A stretch of 64,000 nt of DNA from Secundilactobacillus silagincola. Its GTDB lineage: Bacteria; Bacillota; Bacilli; Lactobacillales; Lactobacillaceae. Numbering within the stretch: the stretch's first letter is position 1; each line of letters starts with the position of its first letter. A program made the position numbers and the translations under genes. Location: NCBI RefSeq assembly GCF_002583405.1, contig NZ_BCMJ01000008.1, forward strand, positions 1 to 64,000. Direction: 5' to 3'. Positions 34,383-44,673 of the stretch are shown here, piece after piece. The notes under the pieces are model-generated. The model was not told where the DNA came from. It ran no database searches and saw nothing but the letters and a program-made list of their open reading frames with translations.

Positions 34383-35516
34383 TTAACTCTCATGATACTT
34401 TCGGCGCTGTTCATGCTCGAATAGGTCTAACGCAATGTTTTCAAACGTGATCGGTGCTAACCCAGTTAAGGTAATACCAAGCAACCGAACCCCTTCTGGA
34501 TTATCTGGCAACGTGTTCATAATGTCTTTAGCCATTTGCGCATACAGTTGGGGATCATTAGCTAAAAAATCGGGCTGCGTAGTCCGTTTAGTTTTGGTTT
34601 TAAAATCACCATAGCGGACTTTTAATACTAGGGTACGGCCGTGCATTTGCTGTTTCTTTACCGTTTCAGCTAACATCGATGCCAGCTTATCTAACTGCGT
34701 ATCGACTTCACTGCGATTGGTCAAAAACGGCCAGTAAGTCGTTTCGTTACCAATGGATTTGCGTTCCCGCTGGTATTCCACGGGGCGATCGTCTGCACCA
34801 CGAACACGTTGATACAAGATTTCGCCAAAGCGACCAAACTTGTTGATTAAGTCTAGTTCATCCCAAGCGTACAGGTCTTGCCCAGTAAGAATGTTTAAAT
34901 CATGCATTTTAGGGACCGTTTTCTTACCTACTCCGCGGAACCGCTCAATTGGCAGCTGCATTAAAAAGTCGTGAGCATCTTCAGCGTGAATAATGGTAAT
35001 GCCCACCGGTTTGCGGTAATCAGACGCTTCCTTAGCAAGAAACTTACTATAAGAAATACCGATTGAACTAGTTAAATGAGTCTGATCCCAAATTTCGGCT
35101 TGTAAGCGAACAGCCAGTTCAACCGGATCTTCGATTTTCAATTTATTTTGAGTCACATCCAGATATGCTTCATCGAATGCGACAGTTTCAATAATATCGG
35201 TGTATTCATGAAAAATGCGGTGAATGTGATCAGAAATGGCCCGGTAATGGTGAAAATTTGGTGTCACAAACACCGCTTTTGGACACAGTTTTAATGCCTG
35301 CTGAGCCGGCATTGCCGAATGAATGCCAAACTTTCTGGCCACATAGTTGGCGGTAGTCACAACTCCTCGACCACCTGTTTGCCGCGGATCACGAGAAATT
35401 ACTAAGGGCTGTTTCTTATAGGCGGGTGTATCGCGCTGCTCGATGGAGGCGTAAAAGGCATCCATATCGACATGCAAGATTTGACGACTATCATCAACAT
35501 GCACTGGATTATCCAA
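34383..35516 (-). CDS. dinB: DNA polymerase IV
   Basis: A 377-residue Y-family polymerase for translesion synthesis. Catalytic motifs are [14 protein letters not shown] (Asp) and [11 protein letters not shown] (Asp-Glu); the thumb GVGKKTV helix-hairpin and the little finger region follow. The C-terminus lacks an obvious beta-clamp peptide of the canonical QLxLF type, although ALDLFEHEQ resembles it. The start is TTG 35516 after GAGGGGGC. No LexA-type box is obvious upstream, where a terminator of yajC lies. Confidence 0.93.
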   Translation of the reverse strand: MDNPVHVDDSRQILHVDMDAFYASIEQRDTPAYKKQPLVISRDPRQTGGRGVVTTANYVARKFGIHSAMPAQQALKLCPKAVFVTPNFHHYRAISDHIHRIFHEYTDIIETVAFDEAYLDVTQNKLKIEDPVELAVRLQAEIWDQTHLTSSIGISYSKFLAKEASDYRKPVGITIIHAEDAHDFLMQLPIERFRGVGKKTVPKMHDLNILTGQDLYAWDELDLINKFGRFGEILYQRVRGADDRPVEYQRERKSIGNETTYWPFLTNRSEVDTQLDKLASMLAETVKKQQMHGRTLVLKVRYGDFKTKTKRTTQPDFLANDPQLYAQMAKDIMNTLPDNPEGVRLLGITLTGLAPITFENIALDLFEHEQRRKYHES

Positions 35517-35539
35517 ACTGACGCCCCCTCTTTACAAAA

Positions 35540-35571
35540 TAAAAAATCTCCCTTGATAAAAAGGGAGATAA
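35540..35571 (-). terminator. Terminator of yajC
   Basis: Minus strand: ATCTCCCTT and AAGGGAGAT form a perfect stem with a short T-rich loop, followed by TTTTTTATTTT. It lies 3 bases past the yajC stop and ends the ruvA-yajC run. Confidence 0.9.
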
Positions 35572-35574
35572 AAG

Positions 35575-36006
35575 CTACTTTTCAGCTTTGGTATCATCTG
35601 TCGAATCATCAGTTGCTGCGTCTGAAGGCGTTGCTTCAGCCGTTTCAGCTTTGTCATCTTCAGTTGGTTCAGCTGGTTTTTCTTCAGCTGCTGCGGCGCT
35701 AGTAACTTCACTAGCGGCAGAACGTTGGGTCACTGATGCGATGGCATTTAAGTCAAAGACCAAATAAATCCCGTCACAATCAAGTGTCACTGTCTTAGCT
35801 TCCATGTTGATCTCATCGATCACACCGTGAAGTCGACCAATGGTAACAACGTGATCGCCCTTTTTCAGTTGGTTCAACGTATCTTGATGCTTCTTTTGTT
35901 GCTTACGTTGTGGCCGGATCATCAAGAAGTACATTGCAACGATCATCACCACAATCAACAACATGCTGGAGTAACCCCCAGCGTTCGAGCTTGCTAAAAC
36001 GTTCAA
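35575..36006 (-). CDS. yajC: Sec accessory protein YajC
   Basis: A 143-residue single-pass membrane protein. The helix is residues 14-31, followed by the YajC motif FLMIRPQRKQQKKHQDTL and GDHVVTIGRLHGVIDEI. It associates with SecDF in the Sec translocase. The tail of about 45 residues is unusually long and acidic, rich in Ala, Glu, Asp and Thr. The start is TTG 36006 with GGTGGGTG upstream. It follows tgt, the standard order queA-tgt-yajC. Confidence 0.9.
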   Translation of the reverse strand: MNVLASSNAGGYSSMLLIVVMIVAMYFLMIRPQRKQQKKHQDTLNQLKKGDHVVTIGRLHGVIDEINMEAKTVTLDCDGIYLVFDLNAIASVTQRSAASEVTSAAAAEEKPAEPTEDDKAETAEATPSDAATDDSTDDTKAEK

Positions 36007-36071
36007 ATTCTTTCACCCACCTTTGTCTACTCTATAATTTAACAAAAATTCGGCTATCAGTCTATCAAATA

Positions 36072-37274
<1,203 letters not shown>

Positions 37275-37285
37275 TCATACAATTA

Positions 37286-38320
37286 CTATTTAATGAACAT
37301 GGCATCACCGAAGCTAAAGAAACGATAGCGTTCTTCGATGGCATGCTGATAAGCATTTAAAATATTGTCGCGACCAGTGAAAGCGGCCACTAACATCACC
37401 AATGTCGATTTAGGCAAATGGAAGTTAGTAATAAAGGCATCAACGACTTGCCACTTGTAACCCGGTTTAATGAAGATATCGGTCCAGCCAGAATCAGCTT
37501 TGATTTCACCATTGAACTTAGTCCCAATTGTTTCTAACGTCCGAATGGAAGTGGTCCCGGTAGCGACGATGCGCCCACCGTTTTCACGAACTTCATTCAA
37601 GGTCTTAGCTGATTCTTCCGACAGTTGGTAAAATTCCGAATGCATCTTGTGATCTTCGATATTCTTTTCGTCCACTGGCCGGAAAGTTCCCAAGCCTACG
37701 TGAAGTGTCAGATAAACCAACTTAATGCCCTTGTCCTGCACCTTTTGTAACAACTCTTTAGTCCAGTGCAGACCAGCTGTAGGGGCAGCCGCAGAACCCG
37801 GCGTTTTGGCATAAACCGTTTGATACCGTTCCGGATCATCGAGCTTTTCTTTAATATAAGGTGGTAATGGCGTCTCACCAAGTTTTTCAAGGATCTCCAT
37901 GAAGATGCCGTCGTAATGAAATTCGATCATCCGACCGCCATGTTCCAGTTCCTTAGTTACTGTCGCGGTTAACAAACCATCACCAAAGCTAATAACGGAA
38001 CCGACTCTGATCCGTTTAGCTGGCTTCATCAGTGTCTCCCATTCGTCACCCTTGGTATTATGCAGTAACAGTACCTCTGCATGTCCGCCAGTATCTGGCT
38101 TAACACCATAGATTCGCGCTGGCATTACTCGAGAATTATTCATTACCACAGCATCGCCGGGATTCAAATAATCGATAATGTCGTAAAAATGTTTGTCAGC
38201 CATTTCACCGGTTTCGTGATCTAAAACAAGTAATCGGGAGGCATCCCGTTTTTCAATCGGTGTCTGGGCAATCAGTTCGTGTGGTAAATCGTAATCAAAA
38301 TCTTCAGTTGTTAGTGTCAT
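37286..38320 (-). CDS. queA: S-adenosylmethionine:tRNA ribosyltransferase-isomerase
   Basis: A 344-residue enzyme that adds the ribosyl part of SAM to preQ1-34 of tRNA, giving epoxyqueuosine. Characteristic stretches are [57 protein letters not shown] and [14 protein letters not shown]. Length is normal. GAAAGGA precedes ATG 38320. It lies 13 bases after ruvB, so ruvA-ruvB-queA-tgt-yajC is probably one transcript. Confidence 0.96.
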   Translation of the reverse strand: MTLTTEDFDYDLPHELIAQTPIEKRDASRLLVLDHETGEMADKHFYDIIDYLNPGDAVVMNNSRVMPARIYGVKPDTGGHAEVLLLHNTKGDEWETLMKPAKRIRVGSVISFGDGLLTATVTKELEHGGRMIEFHYDGIFMEILEKLGETPLPPYIKEKLDDPERYQTVYAKTPGSAAAPTAGLHWTKELLQKVQDKGIKLVYLTLHVGLGTFRPVDEKNIEDHKMHSEFYQLSEESAKTLNEVRENGGRIVATGTTSIRTLETIGTKFNGEIKADSGWTDIFIKPGYKWQVVDAFITNFHLPKSTLVMLVAAFTGRDNILNAYQHAIEERYRFFSFGDAMFIK

Positions 38321-38333
38321 TATGAAGGTCCTT

Positions 38334-39347
38334 TCACTTGTTGTCAGGCGTTATTCCAAGATGTTCATAGGCCAGTGGTGTCACCATTCGTCCACGAGCC
38401 GTTCGTTTAATAAAACCCTTTTGCAATAGAAATGGTTCGTACATTTCTGCTACCGTATCGGTTTCTTCACCAATATTTGCAGCTAATGTATTCAAGCCAA
38501 CCGGCCCGCCATTATAAAAGCGAATCATGGTCTCCAGTAGTTTAATATCAGTCTGATCCAACCCTTCGTCATCAACCTGCAGCATTTGTAAGGCATGCTG
38601 AACAATGGTCCGATCGATGGAGTCGTGGTGTTCCGAAACTTCAGCAAAATCACGAATTCGTTTTAATAAACGGTTAGCGATTCGTGGCGTCCCCCTTGAA
38701 CGACGGGCAATCTCGTGTGCCCCTTCTTCCTGGATCGGTGAGTTTAAAATTTTAGCAGAACGCTTCACGATTTGTTCTAATTCAGTCGTATTGTAATAAG
38801 CCATATGGCCCACAATACCGAAACGATCTCGTAAAGGTGCTGATAAAAGCCCCGCCCGGGTAGTCGCCCCAATCAACGTAAAGGGTGGCAGTGGAAAATG
38901 GATTGGGTGGGCTGTCGGTCCCTGCCCCACAACAATATCAATGAAGAAATCTTCCATTGCCGAATACAGCATTTCTTCCACTACTTTTGGTAGCCGATGA
39001 ATTTCGTCAATAAATAAGACGTCACCAGGATTAAGCTCATTTAGCAGTGCCACTAGGTCACCCGTTTTTTCAATGGCCGGGCCACTAGTCGTCTTGATAC
39101 CCACTTGCATTTCACTAGCAATAATCATGGCTAAGGTTGTTTTCCCAAGTCCAGGAGGCCCATATAAAAGAACGTGGTCCAATGCTTCCTCGCGCTTTTT
39201 AGCAGCACGAATATAAACACTCAGTTCCCGTTTTAAGCCGGTCTGACCGATGTACGTCGATAAACTGCTAGGGCGAAGCGACTGTTCAATGGATGTTTCT
39301 GCTTCGTCTTGTTTATCACCGGCAACTATTCGGTTATCTTCGGTCAT
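38334..39347 (-). CDS. ruvB: Holliday junction branch migration helicase RuvB
   Basis: A 337-residue AAA+ ATPase. Walker [12 protein letters not shown], Walker [10 protein letters not shown], sensor ATTRAG and arginine finger region [13 protein letters not shown] are intact, and the C-terminal winged helix has [11 protein letters not shown] and [10 protein letters not shown]. Works with RuvA to move Holliday junctions. AAGGGGG lies before ATG 39347. Operon position after ruvA is conserved. Confidence 0.97.
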   Translation of the reverse strand: MTEDNRIVAGDKQDEAETSIEQSLRPSSLSTYIGQTGLKRELSVYIRAAKKREEALDHVLLYGPPGLGKTTLAMIIASEMQVGIKTTSGPAIEKTGDLVALLNELNPGDVLFIDEIHRLPKVVEEMLYSAMEDFFIDIVVGQGPTAHPIHFPLPPFTLIGATTRAGLLSAPLRDRFGIVGHMAYYNTTELEQIVKRSAKILNSPIQEEGAHEIARRSRGTPRIANRLLKRIRDFAEVSEHHDSIDRTIVQHALQMLQVDDEGLDQTDIKLLETMIRFYNGGPVGLNTLAANIGEETDTVAEMYEPFLLQKGFIKRTARGRMVTPLAYEHLGITPDNK

Positions 39348-39377
39348 CTGCTCGCCCCCTTGACTTCATCCTTGTTA

Positions 39378-39977
39378 CTAATTCGTTAATAGTTTCAGTG
39401 CAGCACTTAAATAAGCATCCGTGGTTTGTTCGGGTTCACTTTGCAACGTCTTTTCTACCCGCTTAATATCACGGTCTTTATACCCTAGTGCAGTTAAGGC
39501 TTCTAGTGCGTCAGCTAAAGCAGCGTTGTCAGTTGATGAAATTGAAGGATGTGGTTTATCAAATAAACTATTTGCCGAAAACTCGTCTAACTTATCCTTC
39601 AAATCCAGCACAATTTGTTGAGCGGTTTTCTTCCCAATCCCAGGAAACTTCGTCAAATAACTCACGTTGTCTTGGCTGATGGCTTCTACGATTGCCTGTT
39701 GGTCACCGTTTGCTAGAATTGCCAAGGCGCTTTTAGCGCCAATACCGGACACTGCCAGTAATTTCTCAAATAACTGTTTTTCCTTTAGTGAACTGAATCC
39801 GTATAACGTCTGAGCAGTATCACTAATCGTCTGATGAATATAAACTTTGGTAAGGTCGTCACCGACTTCAAACCGAAACGGATTAGCCACCCGAACCAGG
39901 TAACCCACTCCGTTAACATCAAGCACAATGTAAGCAGGCTGAATGTCGACAACTTGACCATTTAAATACTCATACAT
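39378..39977 (-). CDS. ruvA: Holliday junction binding protein RuvA
   Basis: A 199-residue protein: OB fold (MYEYLNGQVVDIQPAYIVLD), two helix-hairpin-helix motifs (LLAVSGIGAKSALAIL and LTKFPGIGKKTAQQIV) and a C-terminal UBA-like domain that contacts RuvB. It tetramerises on four-way junctions. The start ATG 39977 is chosen because the protein then matches family length; the in-frame extension to 40109 spans the promoter. Confidence 0.96.
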   Translation of the reverse strand: MYEYLNGQVVDIQPAYIVLDVNGVGYLVRVANPFRFEVGDDLTKVYIHQTISDTAQTLYGFSSLKEKQLFEKLLAVSGIGAKSALAILANGDQQAIVEAISQDNVSYLTKFPGIGKKTAQQIVLDLKDKLDEFSANSLFDKPHPSISSTDNAALADALEALTALGYKDRDIKRVEKTLQSEPEQTTDAYLSAALKLLTN

Positions 39978-40030
39978 TTCTACGATAGCTCCAGTTCTAT
40001 AATTTAAGTAAACGTATGTTTGCTTATGAG

Positions 40031-40060
40031 ATTGTAACATGAATAACGGCCGACAGGCAA
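40031..40060 (-). promoter_or_regulatory. Promoter of ruvAB-queA-tgt-yajC
   Basis: Minus strand: -35 TTGCCT (40060-40055), 18-bp spacer, extended -10 TGTTACAAT (-10 box 40036-40031). It sits 54 bp before the ruvA start. Confidence 0.55.
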
Positions 40061-40157
40061 GGTAGTCTCGTAAACTAATAAAACCCGATTTATCGGCTTT
40101 GTAGACCAATAATCAGGTTATTTTTAACGTCTAGCATGGGCTTAAATGCCGCACTTT

Positions 40158-41177
40158 TCAAGACTTAAGTTTAATTTTATCCGGTTTCACTGCTAACGCA
40201 ATTATACCTGCAACAATGCCTAGATAATAGGTCAGCAGCCGCCAAAGCAGCATTGCAAGCACTAACTTACTAGAATTCGTGATATACGAACTAAAAAGTA
40301 CCGTAAAGGCATATTCAGCCCCACCGGACCCACCAGGAATTGGAAAAATGGAAATCACCATGACGATCAAAACGTGTAAAGAAGTGATCATTACAATATT
40401 GGCCTGAGTGTATCCCAGCGAAAGCATAATAAAATACGGCACTAAGTAGTAAAACATCAACTGGAAGAAGGTAATCACGATCACCTTCAGCAATAACTTC
40501 CATTGACCAATGAGCTGAACACTTTCCTGATAAAATAAATCGATCTTCGTATCCAGCCTAACGATCCAGGCGTTAGTCTTTTCTGCACTAGTAAACCAGC
40601 GAACGGGAATCATCACAATACGCATGGCCTTCTTGGTGAACTGCGGCCAAAACATCACTAAAAACAAGCCGATGATCACGGCGAAGTGAATGACAAACCC
40701 AAACACCACGAACAACGATAAGTAACTCATCTTACTGACCATATAATGAAAGCCAATAATCAAGGCAATCAAGAAGTTGATGACGATCATGGCCTGGTAA
40801 ACGATGAATTTCATCAACAAAATTGAGCTGGCTTTGCCACCATCAATACCACTTTGCAGCATGGCAATTAATTGAGCTGGCTGTCCACCGGATGAAAAGG
40901 GTGTGATACCGTTGAACAGCTGCTCGATCAACGGAATTCGCAGCGCACTTTTAAACGAATATTGTCCCAGCCGTTCATCCGCAAAAACCTTCACCACTAG
41001 TCCTTCCAACAAGAAGTACAGTAGCATACAGGCCACCGCAACTAACAGCCAGCCTTGGTGAATCGTCGTAAAATCACGGATTAAAATATTGAGTTTAATG
41101 TCCCGTAATGAGTAACCGAAGATTGAAACACCCAGTAGTATGATTAGGAACAATGCAATTTTATTACGTCTCGACAT
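40158..41177 (-). CDS. Flippase-like membrane protein (LPG synthase TM family)
   Basis: A 339-residue protein with about eight membrane helices, of the lysylphosphatidylglycerol synthase transmembrane/YbhN family (PF03706-type). Family marks are LIEQLFNGITPFSSGGQPAQ and IFPIPGGSGGAEYAF. There is no aminoacyl-transfer domain as in full MprF, so it is more likely to help move a lipid across the membrane. It lies six bases after LafB, and Listeria laf operons also carry a membrane protein there, so glycolipid or lipoteichoic acid export is a fair guess. Confidence 0.82.
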   Translation of the reverse strand: MSRRNKIALFLIILLGVSIFGYSLRDIKLNILIRDFTTIHQGWLLVAVACMLLYFLLEGLVVKVFADERLGQYSFKSALRIPLIEQLFNGITPFSSGGQPAQLIAMLQSGIDGGKASSILLMKFIVYQAMIVINFLIALIIGFHYMVSKMSYLSLFVVFGFVIHFAVIIGLFLVMFWPQFTKKAMRIVMIPVRWFTSAEKTNAWIVRLDTKIDLFYQESVQLIGQWKLLLKVIVITFFQLMFYYLVPYFIMLSLGYTQANIVMITSLHVLIVMVISIFPIPGGSGGAEYAFTVLFSSYITNSSKLVLAMLLWRLLTYYLGIVAGIIALAVKPDKIKLKS

Positions 41178-41183
41178 AGTAAT

Positions 41184-42203
41184 CTATCCTCTTTTTGCCT
41201 GTTCAGTATAGAATTGCAGCCAGATTTTGGCTAATCGTTCCTCTGAGTAGTAGTCTGCACCCTGTTCGGCTTTCTTTTCAAGCGCCAGAAGGGCATCTGA
41301 GTTTGAACTAAGATTAGAAATGATTTGATCCATTTCCTCCACGTCTTTAGCCGCGGCATAGTCCCCCTCGATGATGGCATGATATAAATCTAAATCCCGG
41401 AGCAACACGGGAGTATGGGTACTAAACGCCTCCAGTACGGACATTGGGAATAGCTCGTTATAAGATGGCAGTAAAAATAAATCTGCCATGTTGTAGTAAT
41501 CCACCAACTTGTCGCGATCAATAATACCTGGGAAACTCAAATTGGCAGGCGGATTATCCACTACCTGCTTCAGTTTCTCATACCCATCAGTAATGCGACC
41601 AAAAGAAAATCCCCCGGTCCAGATAAACTGGATTTCGGGATGCCGTTTTGCTAATTCGATAAAATCAAAAACGCCCTTACGAACCTGAACCTGTCCCGAA
41701 CCCAAAATGGTAAATTTATCAGGGTAGCCGTACTGTTTTCGCAGTGTCTGCCGTTGCTGATCATCGGCAGGGTGAAACTCTTCCGCACTAACAAAATTAG
41801 GAATGTAAGTCACCTTATCTTTACTGATGCCATACGCTTCCAGCTTAGGAATAAACGACGGATTGACCACCACTAACTGATCCATCCGTTTATAAAACGC
41901 AATCACATAACGATAAAAAACGGCCTTCGCAATTTTAGGTAACTTCAAACTACCTTCCAACGTTTCGGGCAGAAAATGTACAAAGCCGACTTTACGCCCC
42001 CGTCCAGGCATAAAAGTCGACAAGTAATACGGAAAGTTAACTGTATGATAATGGCTGATGTCACAGCGACCATATTTATTGATTTTAAGTGTAATCTGGT
42101 CAGCTTCACGAGTTCTCAACAATCGAACCAACTCCGTGTAGACACTGCCCACACCCTGACCTTTAACTGAATCTGCCGCCGAAAACATTGTGATATTTAA
42201 CAT
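41184..42203 (-). CDS. lafB: Glycolipid glycosyltransferase LafB-like
   Basis: A 339-residue GT4 family enzyme with GT-B fold. It matches LafB/CpoA by the opening NITMFSAADSVKGQGVGSVY, the VGFVHFLPETLEGSLKLP stretch, VVVNPSFIPKL, the donor-binding FLLPSYNELFPMSVLEA (Glu of the EX7E motif) and a monotopic, membrane-associated character. It adds the second sugar, galactose or glucose, to monoglucosyl-diacylglycerol, giving the diglycosyl lipid that anchors lipoteichoic acid. GGAG precedes ATG 42203, and lafA is 29 bases upstream. Confidence 0.87.
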   Translation of the reverse strand: MLNITMFSAADSVKGQGVGSVYTELVRLLRTREADQITLKINKYGRCDISHYHTVNFPYYLSTFMPGRGRKVGFVHFLPETLEGSLKLPKIAKAVFYRYVIAFYKRMDQLVVVNPSFIPKLEAYGISKDKVTYIPNFVSAEEFHPADDQQRQTLRKQYGYPDKFTILGSGQVQVRKGVFDFIELAKRHPEIQFIWTGGFSFGRITDGYEKLKQVVDNPPANLSFPGIIDRDKLVDYYNMADLFLLPSYNELFPMSVLEAFSTHTPVLLRDLDLYHAIIEGDYAAAKDVEEMDQIISNLSSNSDALLALEKKAEQGADYYSEERLAKIWLQFYTEQAKRG

Positions 42204-42232
42204 ACATAGCTCCGTTTCTTATTTCATTATTC

Positions 42233-43411
42233 TTAATTACCAACGTCCGCTGAACTTTCGTGAGCCTCTTCATAGTTAAGCTGAGCATCACGGTAAAAGG
42301 CAACGATTTGTTCACCAAATGTTTCGCTTGAGACCTGCTTTAAAGTTTGATTTAAAACGGTATGATCAGCAATTTTATCATGCTTAAGATAATAAATCAT
42401 CTTCTCAATCATTTCATTATGCGTCTTAAAAGTTGCACCTAATTCTGGATCCTGCAACAGGTCATCCGTATAAGGGCTGCTTTTAACCACAATTTTTTTA
42501 TCAGAGGCTAAAGCTTCAATGTAGGTCAGCCCCTGTGATTCTGAATCAGAAGCCGAAACAAACAAATTAGTGGCATGATAAAAGGCCGAAACTTCATTAT
42601 TATTAATCTCACCGGTAAAAATGACATGGTCATCCAACCCAAGATCATGGCTTTGCTGCTCAAGGTCTTCCTTAGCGGGACCGTCACCGACGATCATCAA
42701 ATACGCGTTGGGAATCGTTTCTAAAATGGTAGCGAAACCATCGACAATCTCTTTGATATTTTTCTCATACGCCACTCGGCTTAACGATAACATCATGGGT
42801 GCGTCAGCCGGAATATGGTACTTTTCCCGGACATTAAGTTCGTTTTCGTCCGGCTCATACTGTTCCAAATCGATCCCAGTCGGAATCACTCGAATTGGCG
42901 CTTTAACACCGTAATCGCTGAGTTTATCGATTACCCGTTCACTAGGCGCAACGACACCATCTAAATGGCTGCAGAAAGCTAACGTCATCTGCTTAACGTG
43001 CACTGGCTTCAAAATCTTACCGTTAGCAACGTAGTGCAAATAGTCCTCATACATGGTGTGATACGTGTGGATACACGGGATTTTCATCGCTCGGGCAACA
43101 AACTTACCGATCATGCCCATGGAAAACTCAGTCTGGGTGTGGACAATGTCCAAATTCAACTCTTTAGCCAGCTGATAGGCATGCAAAAGGCCCCGAAAAG
43201 CGATTCGCCGATCGGTAAATGAAACGAATGGCACACTGGGAAAACGAAAGATGTTGCGTTCGTAAACATCCTTCTCCACGTGTGGATCAGTTGTGGTAAA
43301 GATATACACCTGATGCCCTTGTTTTTCCAGCTCATGCCGTAGTGTTTTGATTGAAGTTGCCACACCACTCACTTGAGGGAAGTATGTGTCAGTAAATAAC
43401 CCTATGTTCAC
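42233..43411 (-). CDS. lafA: 1,2-diacylglycerol 3-glucosyltransferase LafA-like
   Basis: A 392-residue GT4 glycosyltransferase. N-terminal acceptor domain NIGLFTDTYFPQVSGVATSI, VHTQTEFSMGMIGKFVAR and HTYHTMYEDYLHY; donor domain LSRVAYEKNIKEIVDGF and SASDSESQGLTYIEALA. This is the pattern of alpha-monoglucosyl-diacylglycerol synthases, which act at the membrane inner face on UDP-glucose and diacylglycerol. The start is GTG 43411, eight bases after GGGGGG. First gene of a three-gene glycolipid operon with a strong promoter. Confidence 0.87.
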   Translation of the reverse strand: MNIGLFTDTYFPQVSGVATSIKTLRHELEKQGHQVYIFTTTDPHVEKDVYERNIFRFPSVPFVSFTDRRIAFRGLLHAYQLAKELNLDIVHTQTEFSMGMIGKFVARAMKIPCIHTYHTMYEDYLHYVANGKILKPVHVKQMTLAFCSHLDGVVAPSERVIDKLSDYGVKAPIRVIPTGIDLEQYEPDENELNVREKYHIPADAPMMLSLSRVAYEKNIKEIVDGFATILETIPNAYLMIVGDGPAKEDLEQQSHDLGLDDHVIFTGEINNNEVSAFYHATNLFVSASDSESQGLTYIEALASDKKIVVKSSPYTDDLLQDPELGATFKTHNEMIEKMIYYLKHDKIADHTVLNQTLKQVSSETFGEQIVAFYRDAQLNYEEAHESSADVGN

Positions 43412-43456
43412 GACAAAATCCCCCCTATCATTAAATCCGTCTTCTTGTTGTTGATA

Positions 43457-43485
43457 ATTATATTGGTTAGGTATGTTGATTGCAA
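43457..43485 (-). promoter_or_regulatory. Promoter of lafA-lafB operon
   Basis: Minus strand: -35 TTGCAA (43485-43480), 17-bp spacer, -10 TATAAT (43462-43457), 46 bp before the GTG start. Confidence 0.78.
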
Positions 43486-43503
43486 GAATAGAAAACCACA
43501 TTT

Positions 43504-43517
43504 GGTCAACGGTTTCA
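43504..43517 (-). promoter_or_regulatory. cre-like site upstream of lafA
   Basis: Minus strand TGAAACCGTTGACC fits the core TGNAANCGNWNNC, with C instead of A/T at the end. It lies 18 bp upstream of the lafA -35 box. A chance match is possible. Confidence 0.4.
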
Positions 43518-43603
43518 GCCTTGCATGAATGCGTTTATTCAATTAATAACGATAACTTATCACCCACTAAGGTGCAAGCCACTTTGACGTTTCTTAATTT
43601 AAA

Positions 43604-43647
43604 CATAAAAACGGCTCACCAGAAATAAAATATTCCGAGTGAACCGT
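43604..43647 (-). terminator. Terminator of ptsH
   Basis: Minus strand: ACGGTTCAC (43647-43639) pairs with GTGAGCCGT (43619-43611), followed by TTTTATG. It lies about 70 bases past the ptsH stop. Confidence 0.7.
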
Positions 43648-43661
43648 AATTGATGTCATTA

Positions 43662-43682
43662 GCTTGCCAAATTGCGGCAAGC
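43662..43682. other. Small hairpin downstream of ptsH
   Basis: GCTTGCC (43662-43668) and GGCAAGC (43676-43682) pair perfectly around a seven-base loop. No T run follows. It may protect the 3' end of the ptsH message. Confidence 0.55.
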
Positions 43683-43715
43683 CATTATTGATCAGTAAGT
43701 ATAATTGCGAGTCCC

Positions 43716-43982
43716 TTAGTCAGTAAGGCCTTCAGCCTTCATCGTCTTAGCGACTTCTTCCATAGCTTCAGTCTCATCGTCGCCATCAGCAGAGATGGTA
43801 ACATCGGTGTTTTGACCAACACCTAATGACATAACACCCATGATGGACTTCAAGTTGATAGACTTCCCATCATACTCTAAGTTAATGTCTGAGTTAAACT
43901 TGCTGGCTGCTTGTACTAACAAGGTTGCAGGACGGGCATGAATACCAGCTTCTGCGGTAATCCGAAAGTTGCGCTTTTCCAT
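43716..43982 (-). CDS. ptsH: Phosphocarrier protein HPr
   Basis: An 88-residue cytosolic protein with His15 in [10 protein letters not shown], the phosphorelay site, and Ser46 in [12 protein letters not shown], the site for HPr kinase that turns HPr into the CcpA corepressor. The start is ATG 43982; GGAG lies 11 bases before it, and the reading to 44015 is an artefact. No ptsI follows: the next genes are lafA and lafB after two hairpins. HPr may thus serve here mostly in regulation through CcpA, also encoded in this window. Confidence 0.95.
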   Translation of the reverse strand: MEKRNFRITAEAGIHARPATLLVQAASKFNSDINLEYDGKSINLKSIMGVMSLGVGQNTDVTISADGDDETEAMEEVAKTMKAEGLTD

Positions 43983-44152
43983 AATATATCGATCTCCTTT
44001 ATCTGCTAGAAACAAATTGGGCTATTTTTCATTAGTTTCATAACTACATCTTTTATGAAATAAATAGAAAAACACCTTTACTCTAAGAGTATCAATTTAT
44101 TCAAGAAAATACAAGCAGTTGGGGAAAATAATCAACCGCTTACATTGTCTAT

Positions 44153-44344
44153 TTACTGTGTTTGGTCATGGTCATAGTGATAAATGATCTTACCGTTTTT
44201 CTCAGCTTTACCCACAATCCGTTTACGCGACTCAAACTGCATGTAGGCTGTTTGAAACGCCATGAAATCTGCTGGTTCAACTGTAAATTCATCTAATTCA
44301 CCCGATTTGAGTTGCGCCATCAAATTGGCATAGTCTTCAGCCAA
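44153..44344 (-). CDS. Conserved-looking small protein, function unknown
   Basis: A 63-residue soluble, acidic-to-neutral protein (opens MAEDYANLMAQLKSGELDEF; ends KIIYHYDHDQTQ). I do not recognise a family. The start is TTG 44344, six bases after a strong GGAGGTG; an in-frame GTG at 44359 overlaps that site. It lies alone between ptsH and divergent clpE. The ribosome site and codon use support a real gene. Confidence 0.65.
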   Translation of the reverse strand: MAEDYANLMAQLKSGELDEFTVEPADFMAFQTAYMQFESRKRIVGKAEKNGKIIYHYDHDQTQ

Positions 44345-44475
44345 AACCGTCACCTCCACAGCACGAAAAATTTAATTCAATACATTGTACCATAACTTCC
44401 AGTCAGAAGTCCGTTATCACAGCATGGATAAACGACTTATTTACCTAGAAAATACCGATTATTCAGTCAAACTGC

Positions 44476-44504
44476 TTGCAACATCTGCCAAAATGAAGTA
44501 AAAC
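44476..44504 (+). promoter_or_regulatory. Candidate distal promoter of clpE
   Basis: -35 TTGCAA (44476-44481), 17-bp spacer, -10 TAAAAC (44499-44504). Its start point would fall just before the CIRCE-like element at 44515, the usual position for HrcA repression. Confidence 0.42.
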
Positions 44505-44514
44505 ATTACTTGAG

Positions 44515-44541
44515 TTAGCACTCGAGTAGTGATGGTGCTAA
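44515..44541 (+). promoter_or_regulatory. CIRCE-like element (HrcA site)
   Basis: TTAGCACTC, nine bases, then TGGTGCTAA. The left half is a perfect match to TTAGCACTC-N9-GAGTGCTAA and the right half matches at seven of nine positions. Confidence 0.7.
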
Positions 44542-44569
44542 TTTTAACTGATAAGTGCGAGCAAATGAC

Positions 44570-44597
44570 TTGCGAAACCACTTGAATATTGTATAAT
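44570..44597 (+). promoter_or_regulatory. Proximal promoter of clpE
   Basis: -35 TTGCGA (44570-44575), 16-bp spacer, perfect -10 TATAAT (44592-44597). The CtsR box lies right at the predicted transcription start. Confidence 0.75.
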
Positions 44598-44606
44598 GTG
44601 TTTAAA

Positions 44607-44623
44607 GGTCAAGATTGGTCAAA
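44607..44623 (+). promoter_or_regulatory. CtsR operator of clpE
   Basis: GGTCAAG, three bases, GGTCAAA: a tandem heptad matching the CtsR consensus (A/G)GGTCAAANAN(A/G)GGTCAAA with one change. CtsR represses clp genes until heat or protein damage inactivates it. Confidence 0.85.
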
Positions 44624-44673
44624 CATTTGATCAGTGACTGACTTGACTACTTTAATAAGAGAGGAGTCAAGAT

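Noticed and set aside
39978-40109. N-terminal extension of RuvA
   Set aside because: It would add 44 residues unknown in RuvA and it contains the promoter of the operon.
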